DNA of 64,000 nucleotides. Origin: GH45 sp046704385 (GTDB lineage Bacteria > Bacteroidota > Bacteroidia > Bacteroidales > SZUA-534). Numbering within the stretch: the stretch's first letter is position 1; each line of letters starts with the position of its first letter. This document shows positions 41,340 through 49,924 of the stretch, piece after piece. A program made the translations under genes and the position numbers. Under the pieces are notes generated by a model. The model saw only the letters and a program-made list of their open reading frames with translations. It had not been told where the DNA came from and ran no database searches. Location: contig JBJKSB010000061.1 of the NCBI GenBank assembly GCA_046704385.1, positions 108,945-172,944 of the forward strand. Reading direction: 5' to 3'.

Positions 41340-42809
41340 TTGGTGCTGAATTTAAACAAAAAATGGTGGGTTTATACCGCAGCTATATTCTTTATATTGC
41401 TAAATGGATTGCTCGTTTATAAAGAGTTTTACTATTTCAGTATATTCCCCATTGTTTTGCTATTGATAGTTGCTGCATTCCTGGCCCTTGATAAGTTACT
41501 GCTGGCCATTGTATTTTTGGTACCTCTTTCAATTCCTTTAAGCGAATTGATTCACGGGTTACCCATTGATATGGCTTTACCCACAGAACCCTTAATGGCG
41601 GGAATCCTGATCATTTTTATCCTTAAACTTATTTTTGAAGGAAACTTTGACAGGAAAATTCTTTTGCACCCGGTTTCCATTAGTATTTATTTATACCTGG
41701 TTTGGATGCTTATAACTACTATTACCAGTACCATGCCTCTGGTATCCATTAAATTCTTTGTTTCTAAGCTTTGGTTTATTGCCACATTCTATTTCCTGAC
41801 GACACAGTTGTTCCGAAAAGAGGCAAATGCACAGAGATATTATGCTTATTATATTTATGCCCTTGCCATAGTTGTTTGTTATGCGCTATACAGGCATGTC
41901 ACCTATGGAATTTTCGATGAAAAAATAGCCCACTGGGCAGCAAACCCATTCTATAAAGATCACACTTCGTACGGTGCCATACTTGCCTTCTATATTCCGC
42001 CTTTAGTTACCATGACCTTTTTTAGAGCGAATTCAACACGTAAAAAATTTGCGTTCGGAATACTATTGGTTATTCTTACGCTTGGAGTGATATTTTCTTA
42101 TTCCAGGGCTGCATGGGTTAGTTTATTAGGAGCTTTTGGAATCTGGGTAATTATTAAATTGCGGATAAGATTGTGGGTAATAATGTCGGGACTTGTAGTT
42201 ATAGGTCTGATTGCCTTTATTTTGAGCCAGACCATTACCCGTGATTTAAAAGCCAATAAACAAGATTCATCCACTACCAATTTGGCAAAACACGTTGAGT
42301 CCATTTCGAATGTATCAACTGACGCCTCAAACCTTGAAAGGCTAAACCGTTGGCATTGCGCTTTGCGGATGTTTGAACAAAAACCTGTTTTTGGCTGGGG
42401 TCCGGGTACTTACATGTTTCAGTATGCCCCTTTTCAGTTATCGTATGAAAAAACCATAATCAGTACAAATGAAGGTAATATGGGAAATGCCCACAGCGAA
42501 TATCTCGGACCTTTATCGGAACAGGGATTTTTAGGTACCCTATTTTTTGTTATAATCATTATTTCCACAGTAACCACGGGCTTACGCGCCATTAAAAAAA
42601 CCAACAGCTTTGAACTTAAAAGCCTGGGGTTGGCTGCTATAATTGGACTATTTACCTATTACCTTCATGGTACACTTAACAATTTTCTTGATACCGACAA
42701 GGCTTCGGCACCTTTCTGGGGTTTCACGGCTTTATTGGTAGCTATTGATGTGTACCACTCCAAATCAAAGGCTGAGAATTCTGAACCTGAAAATCAACTA
42801 GATCAGTAA
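41340..42809 (+). CDS. O-antigen ligase/polymerase-like membrane protein
   Basis: Protein of about 489 residues with roughly eleven hydrophobic helices and the conserved periplasmic loop FGWGPGTYMFQYAPF followed by NAHSEYLGPLSEQGFLG, the Wzy_C/WaaL hallmark (PxxGxG and HxxxLxxxxExG-like features). It joins or polymerises glycans at the periplasmic face. The start has no ATG: TTG at 41340 or GTG at 41343 both lie within 12 bases of the previous stop. Cotranscribed with the Wzz-like gene. Which glycan it acts on is unknown. Confidence 0.85.
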   Translation: MVLNLNKKWWVYTAAIFFILLNGLLVYKEFYYFSIFPIVLLLIVAAFLALDKLLLAIVFLVPLSIPLSELIHGLPIDMALPTEPLMAGILIIFILKLIFEGNFDRKILLHPVSISIYLYLVWMLITTITSTMPLVSIKFFVSKLWFIATFYFLTTQLFRKEANAQRYYAYYIYALAIVVCYALYRHVTYGIFDEKIAHWAANPFYKDHTSYGAILAFYIPPLVTMTFFRANSTRKKFAFGILLVILTLGVIFSYSRAAWVSLLGAFGIWVIIKLRIRLWVIMSGLVVIGLIAFILSQTITRDLKANKQDSSTTNLAKHVESISNVSTDASNLERLNRWHCALRMFEQKPVFGWGPGTYMFQYAPFQLSYEKTIISTNEGNMGNAHSEYLGPLSEQGFLGTLFFVIIIISTVTTGLRAIKKTNSFELKSLGLAAIIGLFTYYLHGTLNNFLDTDKASAPFWGFTALLVAIDVYHSKSKAENSEPENQLDQ

Positions 42810-42839
42810 TTTTCATTATAACCAACGGAATAATCACAC

Positions 42840-42905
42840 ACTTTTTCTTAATCTTAAATCTTATTTCTTGGGTCTTCCACCTTGTATCTTGAGTCTTATT
42901 TCTCA
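42840..42905. repeat. Dispersed TCTTGGGTCTT-type repeat
   Basis: Tandem-like units TCTTAATCTTAAATCTTATT, TCTTGGGTCTTCC, CTTGTATCTTGAGTCTTATT, a degenerate heptamer-type tract with G, C and A varying after TCTT. It resembles a class of Bacteroidota intergenic repeat and lies between the ligase-like gene and the HEAT-like gene. Confidence 0.5.
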
Positions 42906-42945
42906 AATTAAACACTCAACGACTATTTAGAATAAAATGCTCGTT

Positions 42946-43464
42946 TCACATATGATACTTACGTTTCAGTACCGAAAACCTTGACTTAAATCCCACACTA
43001 TTGTTGGATATCTGATTTTCGATAACTGTAAAAACCTCCTTCTTCAAATCAGGGTATTTCGTTAATAAATTAAATATAATGGTCATGCAGTTTGCCTTTA
43101 CAGCAACTGGTTCTGATGGCGATTCTATCATTTGCATGCAAAAATCAAAAATTTCACCATCATATTTTTCAGGAATTGAATGTAAGGCTAAAACTTTTGA
43201 TAAGGTGCGCCGTGTACTGCTTTGTCGGATTTTAGGAAGCTCACCAATAATTTTATCTATATAATCGCGAACGGGTTCGTTCATTTTCATTGAAACTTTT
43301 TCAAGAGCCCACGAAGCCCTGGTTGATACTACATCATCATGATCTAAAACCAAATCAACTAATGACTCAATCCGATCGGGCCGCTCCAAAATCCAATGGA
43401 CTACCATATCAATATTCCTGCGTGACAGCTCAGCCATAAGCTGGTTTTTAAGATTTTCTTTCAT
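42946..43464 (-). CDS. HEAT/ARM-repeat-like protein of unknown function
   Basis: All-helical protein of 172 residues with paired amphipathic helices spaced about 37 residues apart (DRIESLVDLVLDHDDVVSTR, ASWALEKVSMKM, IRQSSTRRTLSKVLA, VAVKANCMTIIFNLLTKYPD). The pattern resembles HEAT-repeat adaptor proteins, in which a short regular stack binds a partner. No catalytic motif, signal peptide or membrane helix is seen. It stands alone, followed by a small hairpin repeat. Function unknown. Confidence 0.65.
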   Translation of the reverse strand: MKENLKNQLMAELSRRNIDMVVHWILERPDRIESLVDLVLDHDDVVSTRASWALEKVSMKMNEPVRDYIDKIIGELPKIRQSSTRRTLSKVLALHSIPEKYDGEIFDFCMQMIESPSEPVAVKANCMTIIFNLLTKYPDLKKEVFTVIENQISNNSVGFKSRFSVLKRKYHM

Positions 43465-43490
43465 TGATTAACCGGGTAAATTATTGGGTT

Positions 43491-43529
43491 CGAATTGAAG
43501 CTCCTTGCAGCAAGCTGACAAGGAATTCG
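43491..43529. repeat. Small inverted repeat
   Basis: CGAATTGAAGCTCCTTG (43491-43507) pairs imperfectly with CAAGGAATTCG (43519-43529) around CAGCAAGCTGA, with GAAGC as a left-side bulge. A REP-like element between the HEAT-like and DUF4421 genes. Confidence 0.4.
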
Positions 43530-43574
43530 CTCACAGGATTCAAAGTTAAACTAAAAACCCGGTTGTAAAAATAT

Positions 43575-44630
43575 TTAAAGAGAGCCTGGAAACCAATCGG
43601 GCATAATATTTTTATGCTCGGGCAATTTAAAACGGTAAGCAAGAATTAATTTTACATTTCCAATCCCAAAACCGTATCCCATTTTTTCAACGGGAAGCGG
43701 AGTGTTTGCCTGCATATCGGTATAATTGATGCCAAAATATATTCGCTCGTTATTATAACCAACCCCTACCCGATTTAATAAATTTAACCCTGTTTTTATT
43801 GCGGCCTTTTTTTCTTTGGTTTCTTCAATTATAACACTATTTCCCAGAGTAAATCCTCCTAAAATGGTGAAATCAAAAAACCAGTGTTTTTTATAAACCA
43901 ACGAAAGGGTATAGCCAAAATCGCCACCAATGGCAAAATAACCGGATGATTTGTAATTATAGGCTCCCAGAAAACTGGTATCTCTTATTTGGACCGGTAT
44001 CAGCGAAGAGTCACCCTGAATCTGGTTATAAAATATATTGGCTCCTGCCAGAAATGAGCCGGCAGTTTTCTTTTGCCATTCATTCTGAATAAAAGTAGCC
44101 CTGTTGGAATAACGGCTCGAATTAAAAATATAATAGCTGTTTATACCCAAAGTCAGGTTTTTGATATCACTACGCTGGTAATAGGAATCAAGGCCATAAT
44201 GGACAACCATTTCGTTTGAATTTTGAAGATAAAAACCATTATATACACTCGAATAAATATTTAATGTAAGCTTTCGGAGGTAAATCTGGGTTTGCAGATC
44301 GAAGCCCTTGGTTTTGCCGTATAAAGAATCGGAAGGATTTTTTAATCCTAAACCCAAATTAAGGCCCAGCCATTTATAGCTTAGTCCTAAACCAACCGAT
44401 GACTCCGGGTTTGAATTGTAATTAAGTGATTTATTTAAAATATTATCGCTAATGGAAAATTCAGAAAATTTACGCCCTGTAAAAATCCTGGCTGTTAACA
44501 GGTTATCTAACTTATCGTAATAAGCCGAATCATAATTTTCATTAAAAAAAGTTACCAGGGAAGTTTGGGATTTTACTGTACCTAAACCCAACAAAAATAT
44601 CGATATAATGTAAAAAAAGCTTATTCTCAA
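43575..44630 (-). CDS. DUF4421 outer-membrane-like protein
   Basis: Protein of 351 residues with a signal peptide (ISFFYIISIFLLGLGTVKSQ). The DUF4421 pattern (DKLDNLLTARIFTGRKFSEF, SSVGLGLSYKWLGLNLGLGL) is followed by about twelve amphipathic strands, consistent with a barrel. The function of DUF4421 is unknown. It overlaps the stop of tsaB by 4 bases, so it is likely translated from the same message. Confidence 0.82.
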   Translation of the reverse strand: MRISFFYIISIFLLGLGTVKSQTSLVTFFNENYDSAYYDKLDNLLTARIFTGRKFSEFSISDNILNKSLNYNSNPESSVGLGLSYKWLGLNLGLGLKNPSDSLYGKTKGFDLQTQIYLRKLTLNIYSSVYNGFYLQNSNEMVVHYGLDSYYQRSDIKNLTLGINSYYIFNSSRYSNRATFIQNEWQKKTAGSFLAGANIFYNQIQGDSSLIPVQIRDTSFLGAYNYKSSGYFAIGGDFGYTLSLVYKKHWFFDFTILGGFTLGNSVIIEETKEKKAAIKTGLNLLNRVGVGYNNERIYFGINYTDMQANTPLPVEKMGYGFGIGNVKLILAYRFKLPEHKNIMPDWFPGSL

Positions 44631-45316
44631 AATAACTTATTCTTTGGAATTGTGGCTACAAAATCTTTCAAATAAAAAGGCTCAAAATAAGCAACATCTT
44701 TAAAATCTTTACTATTAAAAGCTTTTTGCGATAAGGGTGCCATATATTTTGCTGAAGGATATATTCCATTAAGAAAGATAGCATTTGGATGTGTTATTTT
44801 TTCCTTACATTTATCAGATCCATTTCCAAAAAACATAATCTTGTTTTTTGCTAGTTCTTGTGTAAATGTACTTTCATCAATAATTTGAGCCATAGTTCCC
44901 CTAATTTCAGTACCCTGGCTGTCAAACAAGGCTGAATAAACTTCCATACGACGTGCATCAATCATAGGACATAGCAAAACATCACGATCATTGATTTGCC
45001 GGCCGGCCATTATTGCCATGGCCTGTAAAGTGTTCACCGCAATTAGTGGAATATTTTTAGCATAACAAAAACCTTTGGCAACCGAAACTCCGATACGTAA
45101 CCCTGTGTAAGAACCAGGCCCCTCACTCACACTAACCGCTTCAATGTCTTCCGGTTTAACTTTGTTTTCCGTTAAAAGGCTATCAATAAAAACCGATAAA
45201 AGGGCAGCATGTGATTTTTCGTCGAAACTTTCCTGAATACCAACTATTTCACCATTCCTGGCAAGTGATGCTGAACAGACCGGTGTTGAAGTTTCTATAT
45301 TTAATATTAATGACAT
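44627..45316 (-). CDS. tsaB: tRNA threonylcarbamoyladenosine biosynthesis protein TsaB
   Basis: Protein of 229 residues from the ATG at 45316. It opens with LILNIETSTPVCSASLARNG and has AVSEGPGSYTGLRIGVSVAK, the TsaB signature, with MIDARRMEVYSALFD further on. TsaB pairs with TsaD and TsaE to form t6A37 in ANN-decoding tRNAs. A TATGTTTG box at 45332-45339 overlaps the upstream ATG at 45334 and favours 45316. The downstream DUF4421 gene overlaps it by 4 bases. Confidence 0.95.
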   Translation of the reverse strand: MSLILNIETSTPVCSASLARNGEIVGIQESFDEKSHAALLSVFIDSLLTENKVKPEDIEAVSVSEGPGSYTGLRIGVSVAKGFCYAKNIPLIAVNTLQAMAIMAGRQINDRDVLLCPMIDARRMEVYSALFDSQGTEIRGTMAQIIDESTFTQELAKNKIMFFGNGSDKCKEKITHPNAIFLNGIYPSAKYMAPLSQKAFNSKDFKDVAYFEPFYLKDFVATIPKNKLF

Positions 45317-45331
45317 TTTTATAATTTTTGG

Positions 45332-45339
45332 CAAACATA
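45332..45339 (-). promoter_or_regulatory. Candidate -7 box of tsaB
   Basis: Minus-strand TATGTTTG, exact TAnnTTTG match, 15 bases before the ATG at 45316. It lies over the longer frame's ATG. Confidence 0.4.
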
Positions 45340-45445
45340 CAAAGAATTATAGTTAATTTTCAGATAAGTAAGGATGTTAAAACAATTAAAACCGGTACTT
45401 GTTAATTTAACAAATCTTACCAAAATAAATCAAAACTTGGAATCT

Positions 45446-45967
45446 ATGAAAACGTTAAAAAAAACTGTGTTGGCTCTGGTAGCTGTTTCAATAATGATAC
45501 TTGCTACCGGATGTTATGGGTCGTTTACACTTACCAAAAGTGTATATAAATGGAATGGCAAGGTTACTAACGATAAATTTGCCAATAGTATAGTAATGTG
45601 GGCCATGGTAATTGTTCCGGTTTATGAATTCTGCGCCTTTGTAGACTTCATAGTTTTAAATACGGTTGAATTCTGGACCGGGAGCAATCCTTTAACCATG
45701 AATGAAGGTGAACAGGAAATGCAGATCGTGCAATCGGGAGATAAAACCTTTGAAATTACCGCATCAAAAAACCAGTTCCATATTGAACAAACTGCCGGCC
45801 AGGGAATAGGCCAAACTGTTGATTTAGTATACAAAACGACTGAAGGAGCCTGGTATGTCAGAAATAGTGAAAAAGAGTATAAACTTGCCCAGGGAGATTT
45901 ACAAAACAAAAATTGGGTAAAAGTTTTTTACCCGGATGGTAAAACAGAAGAAATAACCTTGAATTAA
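45446..45967 (+). CDS. DUF3332 lipoprotein
   Basis: Protein of 173 residues from the ATG at 45446. The signal peptide has lipobox ILATGC. It carries the DUF3332 hallmark CYGSFTLTKSVYKWNGKVT and IVPVYEFCAFVDFIVLNTVE, then FWTGSNPL, and a soluble C-terminal part of about 90 residues. Function unknown; members are small envelope lipoproteins. The longer frame from 45374 adds 24 residues ahead of the signal peptide and is rejected. Divergent from tsaB; convergent with the FKBP gene through a shared terminator. Confidence 0.88.
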   Translation: MKTLKKTVLALVAVSIMILATGCYGSFTLTKSVYKWNGKVTNDKFANSIVMWAMVIVPVYEFCAFVDFIVLNTVEFWTGSNPLTMNEGEQEMQIVQSGDKTFEITASKNQFHIEQTAGQGIGQTVDLVYKTTEGAWYVRNSEKEYKLAQGDLQNKNWVKVFYPDGKTEEITLN

Positions 45968-45973
45968 TAAAAT

Positions 45974-46002
45974 AAAAAAGTCCGGTTATACCGGACTTTT
46001 TT
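45974..46002. terminator. Bidirectional intrinsic terminator
   Basis: Perfect 12-base stem AAAAAAGTCCGG (45974-45985) / CCGGACTTTTTT (45991-46002) with loop TTATA, giving T-tracts on both strands. It serves the convergent DUF3332 and FKBP genes. Confidence 0.9.
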
Positions 46003-46008
46003 GTGATG

Positions 46009-46977
46009 TTATTTTACTATTTCTAATAATTCAACTTCGAAAATCAACATTGAGTATGGTGGTATTCCCCTGGTACCCTGCTCTCCATAAGCAATATCAT
46101 AAGGAATATAAAGTTTCCATTTTGAACCAACAGGCATCAGCTGTAAAGCTTCAGACCATCCTTTAATAACCTGTCCAACGCCAAAAACGGCCGGTTCACC
46201 TCTTTTAACACTGCTGTCGAAAACTTTGCCATCAATAAAGCTTCCTGTATAATTAACTTTTACTTTATCAGCTAGAGTTGGTTTTGGTCCATGACCTTCA
46301 ACAAGTACCTGATACTGCAAACCACTTGGTGTTTCAGTTATTTCTTCCAGTCCCCGGTTTTTAGCTAAAAATTCTTCACCCTCTTTTTTATTAGCTCCGT
46401 ATTTAGCCATATTTTGTTGTTCCTGAAATTTTTGAAAGAAAGAATCAACCATTGATCTGTTTTGCTGTGCATCAATTTTTAAGTCTTCATTTTTAATAGC
46501 AGAAACATAGGCATTAAAAACAAGTTTTAAATTCAGAACAGTATCCAACCCATTTTCCTTGAAACTTTTTGTAATACCTCTTCCAAAATCAGCACCTAGA
46601 ATATAACTAATTGAATCCATCAAGCCTTTTTCAGGTTGATATACCTGAACTGTACCGGTAGTATCTCTTGCAGCCTGCATTTGTGAAGTTTGCAACCTCT
46701 GGAAAAAAACATTCAGAACCATTTTATTAGAATCGGGATCTATTTTTATGTTAGTTTCTGTCGATCCGGCTTTTAAACCTTCCAGATAAAGATCCATATC
46801 TACTAATGAATCAATTTTAACACGTTCAAAATTTTGAATCATCATCTGACCTTGTAATGCCCCTAAAACGTAACTAATTGAATCGTTTTCGGTAGTAATG
46901 GATACAGTAGATGATTGTTGGCATGAAATCATTGTCACGCCAAATAAGAATGCGATTGCCAAATGTGTAATTTTCAT
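46009..46977 (-). CDS. FKBP-type peptidyl-prolyl isomerase lipoprotein
   Basis: Protein of 322 residues from the ATG at 46977. The lipobox GVTMISC gives an outer-membrane or periplasmic lipoprotein. Two tandem FKBP_N-like regions (ENDSISYVLGALQGQMM about 30-50, and DSISYILGADFGRGITKSF about 123-145) precede the C-terminal PPIase domain (KVKVNYTGSFIDGKVFDSSV, VIKGWSEALQLMPVGSKWKL, YGEQGTRGIPPYSMLIFEVE). It likely aids folding of envelope proteins. The duplicated N-terminal dimerisation region is a notable extra. A TATATTCG box lies upstream near 47009. Confidence 0.92.
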   Translation of the reverse strand: MKITHLAIAFLFGVTMISCQQSSTVSITTENDSISYVLGALQGQMMIQNFERVKIDSLVDMDLYLEGLKAGSTETNIKIDPDSNKMVLNVFFQRLQTSQMQAARDTTGTVQVYQPEKGLMDSISYILGADFGRGITKSFKENGLDTVLNLKLVFNAYVSAIKNEDLKIDAQQNRSMVDSFFQKFQEQQNMAKYGANKKEGEEFLAKNRGLEEITETPSGLQYQVLVEGHGPKPTLADKVKVNYTGSFIDGKVFDSSVKRGEPAVFGVGQVIKGWSEALQLMPVGSKWKLYIPYDIAYGEQGTRGIPPYSMLIFEVELLEIVK

Positions 46978-47078
46978 AATATTTCGTTTAATTATTTTCA
47001 AGAATGCGAATATACATTTTACTACTGATATAAAAGTATTTAATTGAAAATTCTTTTTAAATATAGATGCTAATTATT

Positions 47079-48140
47079 CTATCTAACAATAAATCCACCA
47101 CCTAAAAGTCGATCATCCTCATAAAATGCAGCGGTTTGCCCAGGAGCAATACTCCATTCGGGTTTTATAAACATAACTTTCAGTGTGTTATCATCCATAA
47201 AATGGATTTTGCTTAAAGCAGATTGCTTTCGATATCTGACCCGGGTTATTACCTCCCCTTTAAAATCCTTTCGGTTAATAATATTATAATCGCTGACTAT
47301 CATTTCATTTTGATACAGATCACCACGATTACCCAAAATTACCGTATTATTTTCGGGAACAATTTTTGTCACATAATAAGGCTCTTGGGGCACCAGTCCA
47401 AGTCCCCGGCGCTGACCTACCGTATAAAAAGGATATCCATTATGCTCCCCCAAAAAATGCCCCTCGCTATCGACAAAATTTCCCTTGCCGGGAAGAATAC
47501 CCGTATTTAAAAATGATTTCTCAAGAAAATTCTGGTAATTATTATCTTTAATGAAACAGACTCCTGTACTTTCCTTTTTTGAATTCAACGATTTAAAACC
47601 CTGTTGCAAGGCCACCTCCCTAACCTTCTGTTTAGTTAAATTTCCCAGTGGAAAAACAGCTTTCTTTAATAAAGATTGATTTAATCCCCAAAGAAAAAAA
47701 GATTGCTCTTTATCCATATCAACCCCTTTTCGGATATACCAGTTATCATTTTTATAAACTTTATCCACATAATGACCGGTGGCAATAAAATCGCAGTTAA
47801 ACTGCCTGGCCAGGCGATTTAAGGTACTCCATTTCAATACTACATTACATTTGGCACAAGGATTTGGGGTGCGACCGGCAAGGTATTCTCCTTTAAAATA
47901 AGTAATTACTGAATTGTAAAATTCACTCCGGACATCTTCTGTAATGTGTTGAATATCAATTTCAGAAGCCATTAATTGTGCTTCAGTAATATAATTCGGA
48001 ATTTCTGAATTGTGAATATCATCATCCTGTGACCATAACCGAAGAGTGGCACCTATTACTTCATAGCCCTGCTGCTTAAGCATAATGGCAGCCACTGTGC
48101 TGTCAATTCCACCACTCATTCCCAATAGTACTTTTTTCAT
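47079..48140 (-). CDS. mnmA: tRNA-specific 2-thiouridylase MnmA
   Basis: Protein of 354 residues from the ATG at 48140, making the s2 group of wobble U34 in Lys, Glu and Gln tRNAs. PP-loop GMSGGIDST is at about 7-15, the catalytic cysteines lie in PNPCAKCN and TGVCFIKD, and SFFLWGLNQ and VGQRRGLG are also canonical. A TATTTTTG box lies at 48160-48167, with its predicted start before 48140, which rejects the longer frame from 48197. Confidence 0.95.
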   Translation of the reverse strand: MKKVLLGMSGGIDSTVAAIMLKQQGYEVIGATLRLWSQDDDIHNSEIPNYITEAQLMASEIDIQHITEDVRSEFYNSVITYFKGEYLAGRTPNPCAKCNVVLKWSTLNRLARQFNCDFIATGHYVDKVYKNDNWYIRKGVDMDKEQSFFLWGLNQSLLKKAVFPLGNLTKQKVREVALQQGFKSLNSKKESTGVCFIKDNNYQNFLEKSFLNTGILPGKGNFVDSEGHFLGEHNGYPFYTVGQRRGLGLVPQEPYYVTKIVPENNTVILGNRGDLYQNEMIVSDYNIINRKDFKGEVITRVRYRKQSALSKIHFMDDNTLKVMFIKPEWSIAPGQTAAFYEDDRLLGGGFIVR

Positions 48141-48159
48141 TCCATCAGTTTTATGCCCG

Positions 48160-48167
48160 CAAAAATA
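48160..48167 (-). promoter_or_regulatory. Candidate -7 box of mnmA
   Basis: Minus-strand TATTTTTG, exact TAnnTTTG match, 19 bases before the ATG at 48140. Confidence 0.4.
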
Positions 48168-48278
48168 AATGAAATAAAATCCTTCATTGTAAAACATAAA
48201 ATTAATTTTAATTAAGTATTGATTAATATCCTGATTTTTATTAAATTACATGTACAATTTACCAATACCGGAGGAACC

Positions 48279-48974
48279 ATGGATAATGTTCTATTTCAAT
48301 ATTTTGAGAACAGGTACAAAATGGCCAGCACCAAGTTGGACCTACAAAAAAAATTTGGCCCGGTAATAACCATTTCAAGACAATCCGGTTGTGATGCAAA
48401 AAAAATAGGTAAAAGTCTTTGCAGTGAATTAAACAGTATTGACAAAACTGGAACATGGCACTGTATTGACCGTGAAATACTCGAAAAATCAGCCAAGGAA
48501 CTTAATTTATCCACTTCAAAAATTGAACATTTTTACAAAGGCCAGGAAAAATCGTCCTTTATTGATATGTTTATTGCCTTTAGCAAAACTCATGTAAATG
48601 ATGTGAAGATTAAAAATACCATTAAGGAAGTGATGATTTCCTTATGTAGGCAAGGGCATATTATTCTTGTCGGGCGGGCGGGTGCCGCCATTCTTCAGGA
48701 ACAACCCAATGTACTAAATATAAGGTTGACAGCACCTTTTTACTGGCGGATTGAAAACATTATGCAAAACAAACAAACCTCAATTGAAGAAGCCGAAGAA
48801 TGGGCTATTGAATCAGATGAAAACCGTTTCAAACTCTTTTATATGTTCCTCGAAAAACAACCTTCATCACTCGACTATTTATTTGATGCCACATTAAACC
48901 GAAAAAATTTTGATGTTCGGCAAACGGTTGATATTATCATGAATTTATCAAAAATGAAAGGCTTAATATCTTAA
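48279..48974 (+). CDS. Cytidylate-kinase-like family protein
   Basis: Protein of 231 residues starting at the ATG at 48279 after a strong GGAGG Shine-Dalgarno (unusual for this phylum). The P-loop-like ITISRQSGCDAKKIGKSLCS (about 30-49) replaces the classic GxGKS, and HIILVGRAGAAILQEQPNVL follows, both typical of the Cytidylate_kin2 family. True substrates are unproven for most members. It converges on the YhcC-type gene with a 4-base overlap of stops. Confidence 0.85.
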   Translation: MDNVLFQYFENRYKMASTKLDLQKKFGPVITISRQSGCDAKKIGKSLCSELNSIDKTGTWHCIDREILEKSAKELNLSTSKIEHFYKGQEKSSFIDMFIAFSKTHVNDVKIKNTIKEVMISLCRQGHIILVGRAGAAILQEQPNVLNIRLTAPFYWRIENIMQNKQTSIEEAEEWAIESDENRFKLFYMFLEKQPSSLDYLFDATLNRKNFDVRQTVDIIMNLSKMKGLIS

Positions 48975-49915
48975 TTTCCATATAGCCTGCCTTGAAAAGT
49001 ATCCCGTTCCTTTAACCTTTTTTCAATTTTAGCAACCACCTCAAAATTCTTGGTTTTATTCCATTTAGGCGCTATTAGCTTTTCAACCGGCGAGGTGCCA
49101 ACAAAACGCTCAATAATGATTTCAGGAGACAACTGCTCGATAAAATCAATTACAAAATCAATATAATCATCCAGGTTAAATAACTTTACATACTCGGGAT
49201 TTTCAGCAAACCGTCGGGCTAAAACTGTATTTTTAATAACCTGTAGTTGATGCAATTTCAGGGTTTTAACAGGCAAGTCTGAAATCAACCGGGCATGATT
49301 TAACATATCAACCCTGCTTTCACCGGGTAAACCCAAAATAAGATGAACACCTGCTTCAATTCCGTTTTTGTTACATAGTTCTATTGCCTTAACAGAATCT
49401 TTCCAGGTATGGCAACGGTTTATTTCTTTAAGTGTCTGATCGTTGGTACTTTCCAGACCAAATTCTACCGTTACTGGTTTGGTCAGTGCAATCTCTTTTA
49501 GTACTTCAATTATTTCCTGATTAATGCAATCAGGACGAGTCCCAATAATTAAGCCTGCAACTTTTTCATGCGCAACAGCCTCCCGGTACAATGCCCATAA
49601 TTGATTTGCGGGCGCATAGGTGTTGGTATAGGATTGGAAATAAGCCAGATAATTCATATCCGGGTATTTCTCTTCAAAAAAGCCCACCCCTCTTAAAACC
49701 TGTTCCTTTACCGGCTTTTCAGGTTCGCAGTAACCCGGTCTGAAGGTTTTATTATCGCAATAAATACAACCACCAAATCCTTTGGTACCGTCACGGTTTG
49801 GGCAGGAAAAACCAACATTAACGGAAATTTTTTGAACCCTTCCGCCAAAAACTTTCTTAATATAACCCGGATAATCGTTGTAGCGCCGTGGATGACCCCA
49901 AGGGTATATTTCCAT
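48971..49915 (-). CDS. TIGR01212-type (YhcC) radical SAM protein
   Basis: Protein of 314 residues. The N-terminal HPRRYNDYPGYIKKVFGGRV and the cluster motif CPNRDGTKGFGGCIYCDN fit the YhcC/TIGR01212 group, where the radical SAM cysteines are spaced widely. GTRPDCINQEIIEVL and VEFGLESTNDQTLKEINRCH are further signatures. Its function is not established; the group belongs to the Elp3-like radical SAM family. It starts 10 bases after the threonine aldolase stop. Confidence 0.92.
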   Translation of the reverse strand: MEIYPWGHPRRYNDYPGYIKKVFGGRVQKISVNVGFSCPNRDGTKGFGGCIYCDNKTFRPGYCEPEKPVKEQVLRGVGFFEEKYPDMNYLAYFQSYTNTYAPANQLWALYREAVAHEKVAGLIIGTRPDCINQEIIEVLKEIALTKPVTVEFGLESTNDQTLKEINRCHTWKDSVKAIELCNKNGIEAGVHLILGLPGESRVDMLNHARLISDLPVKTLKLHQLQVIKNTVLARRFAENPEYVKLFNLDDYIDFVIDFIEQLSPEIIIERFVGTSPVEKLIAPKWNKTKNFEVVAKIEKRLKERDTFQGRLYGN

Positions 49916-49924
49916 AATATGGGA

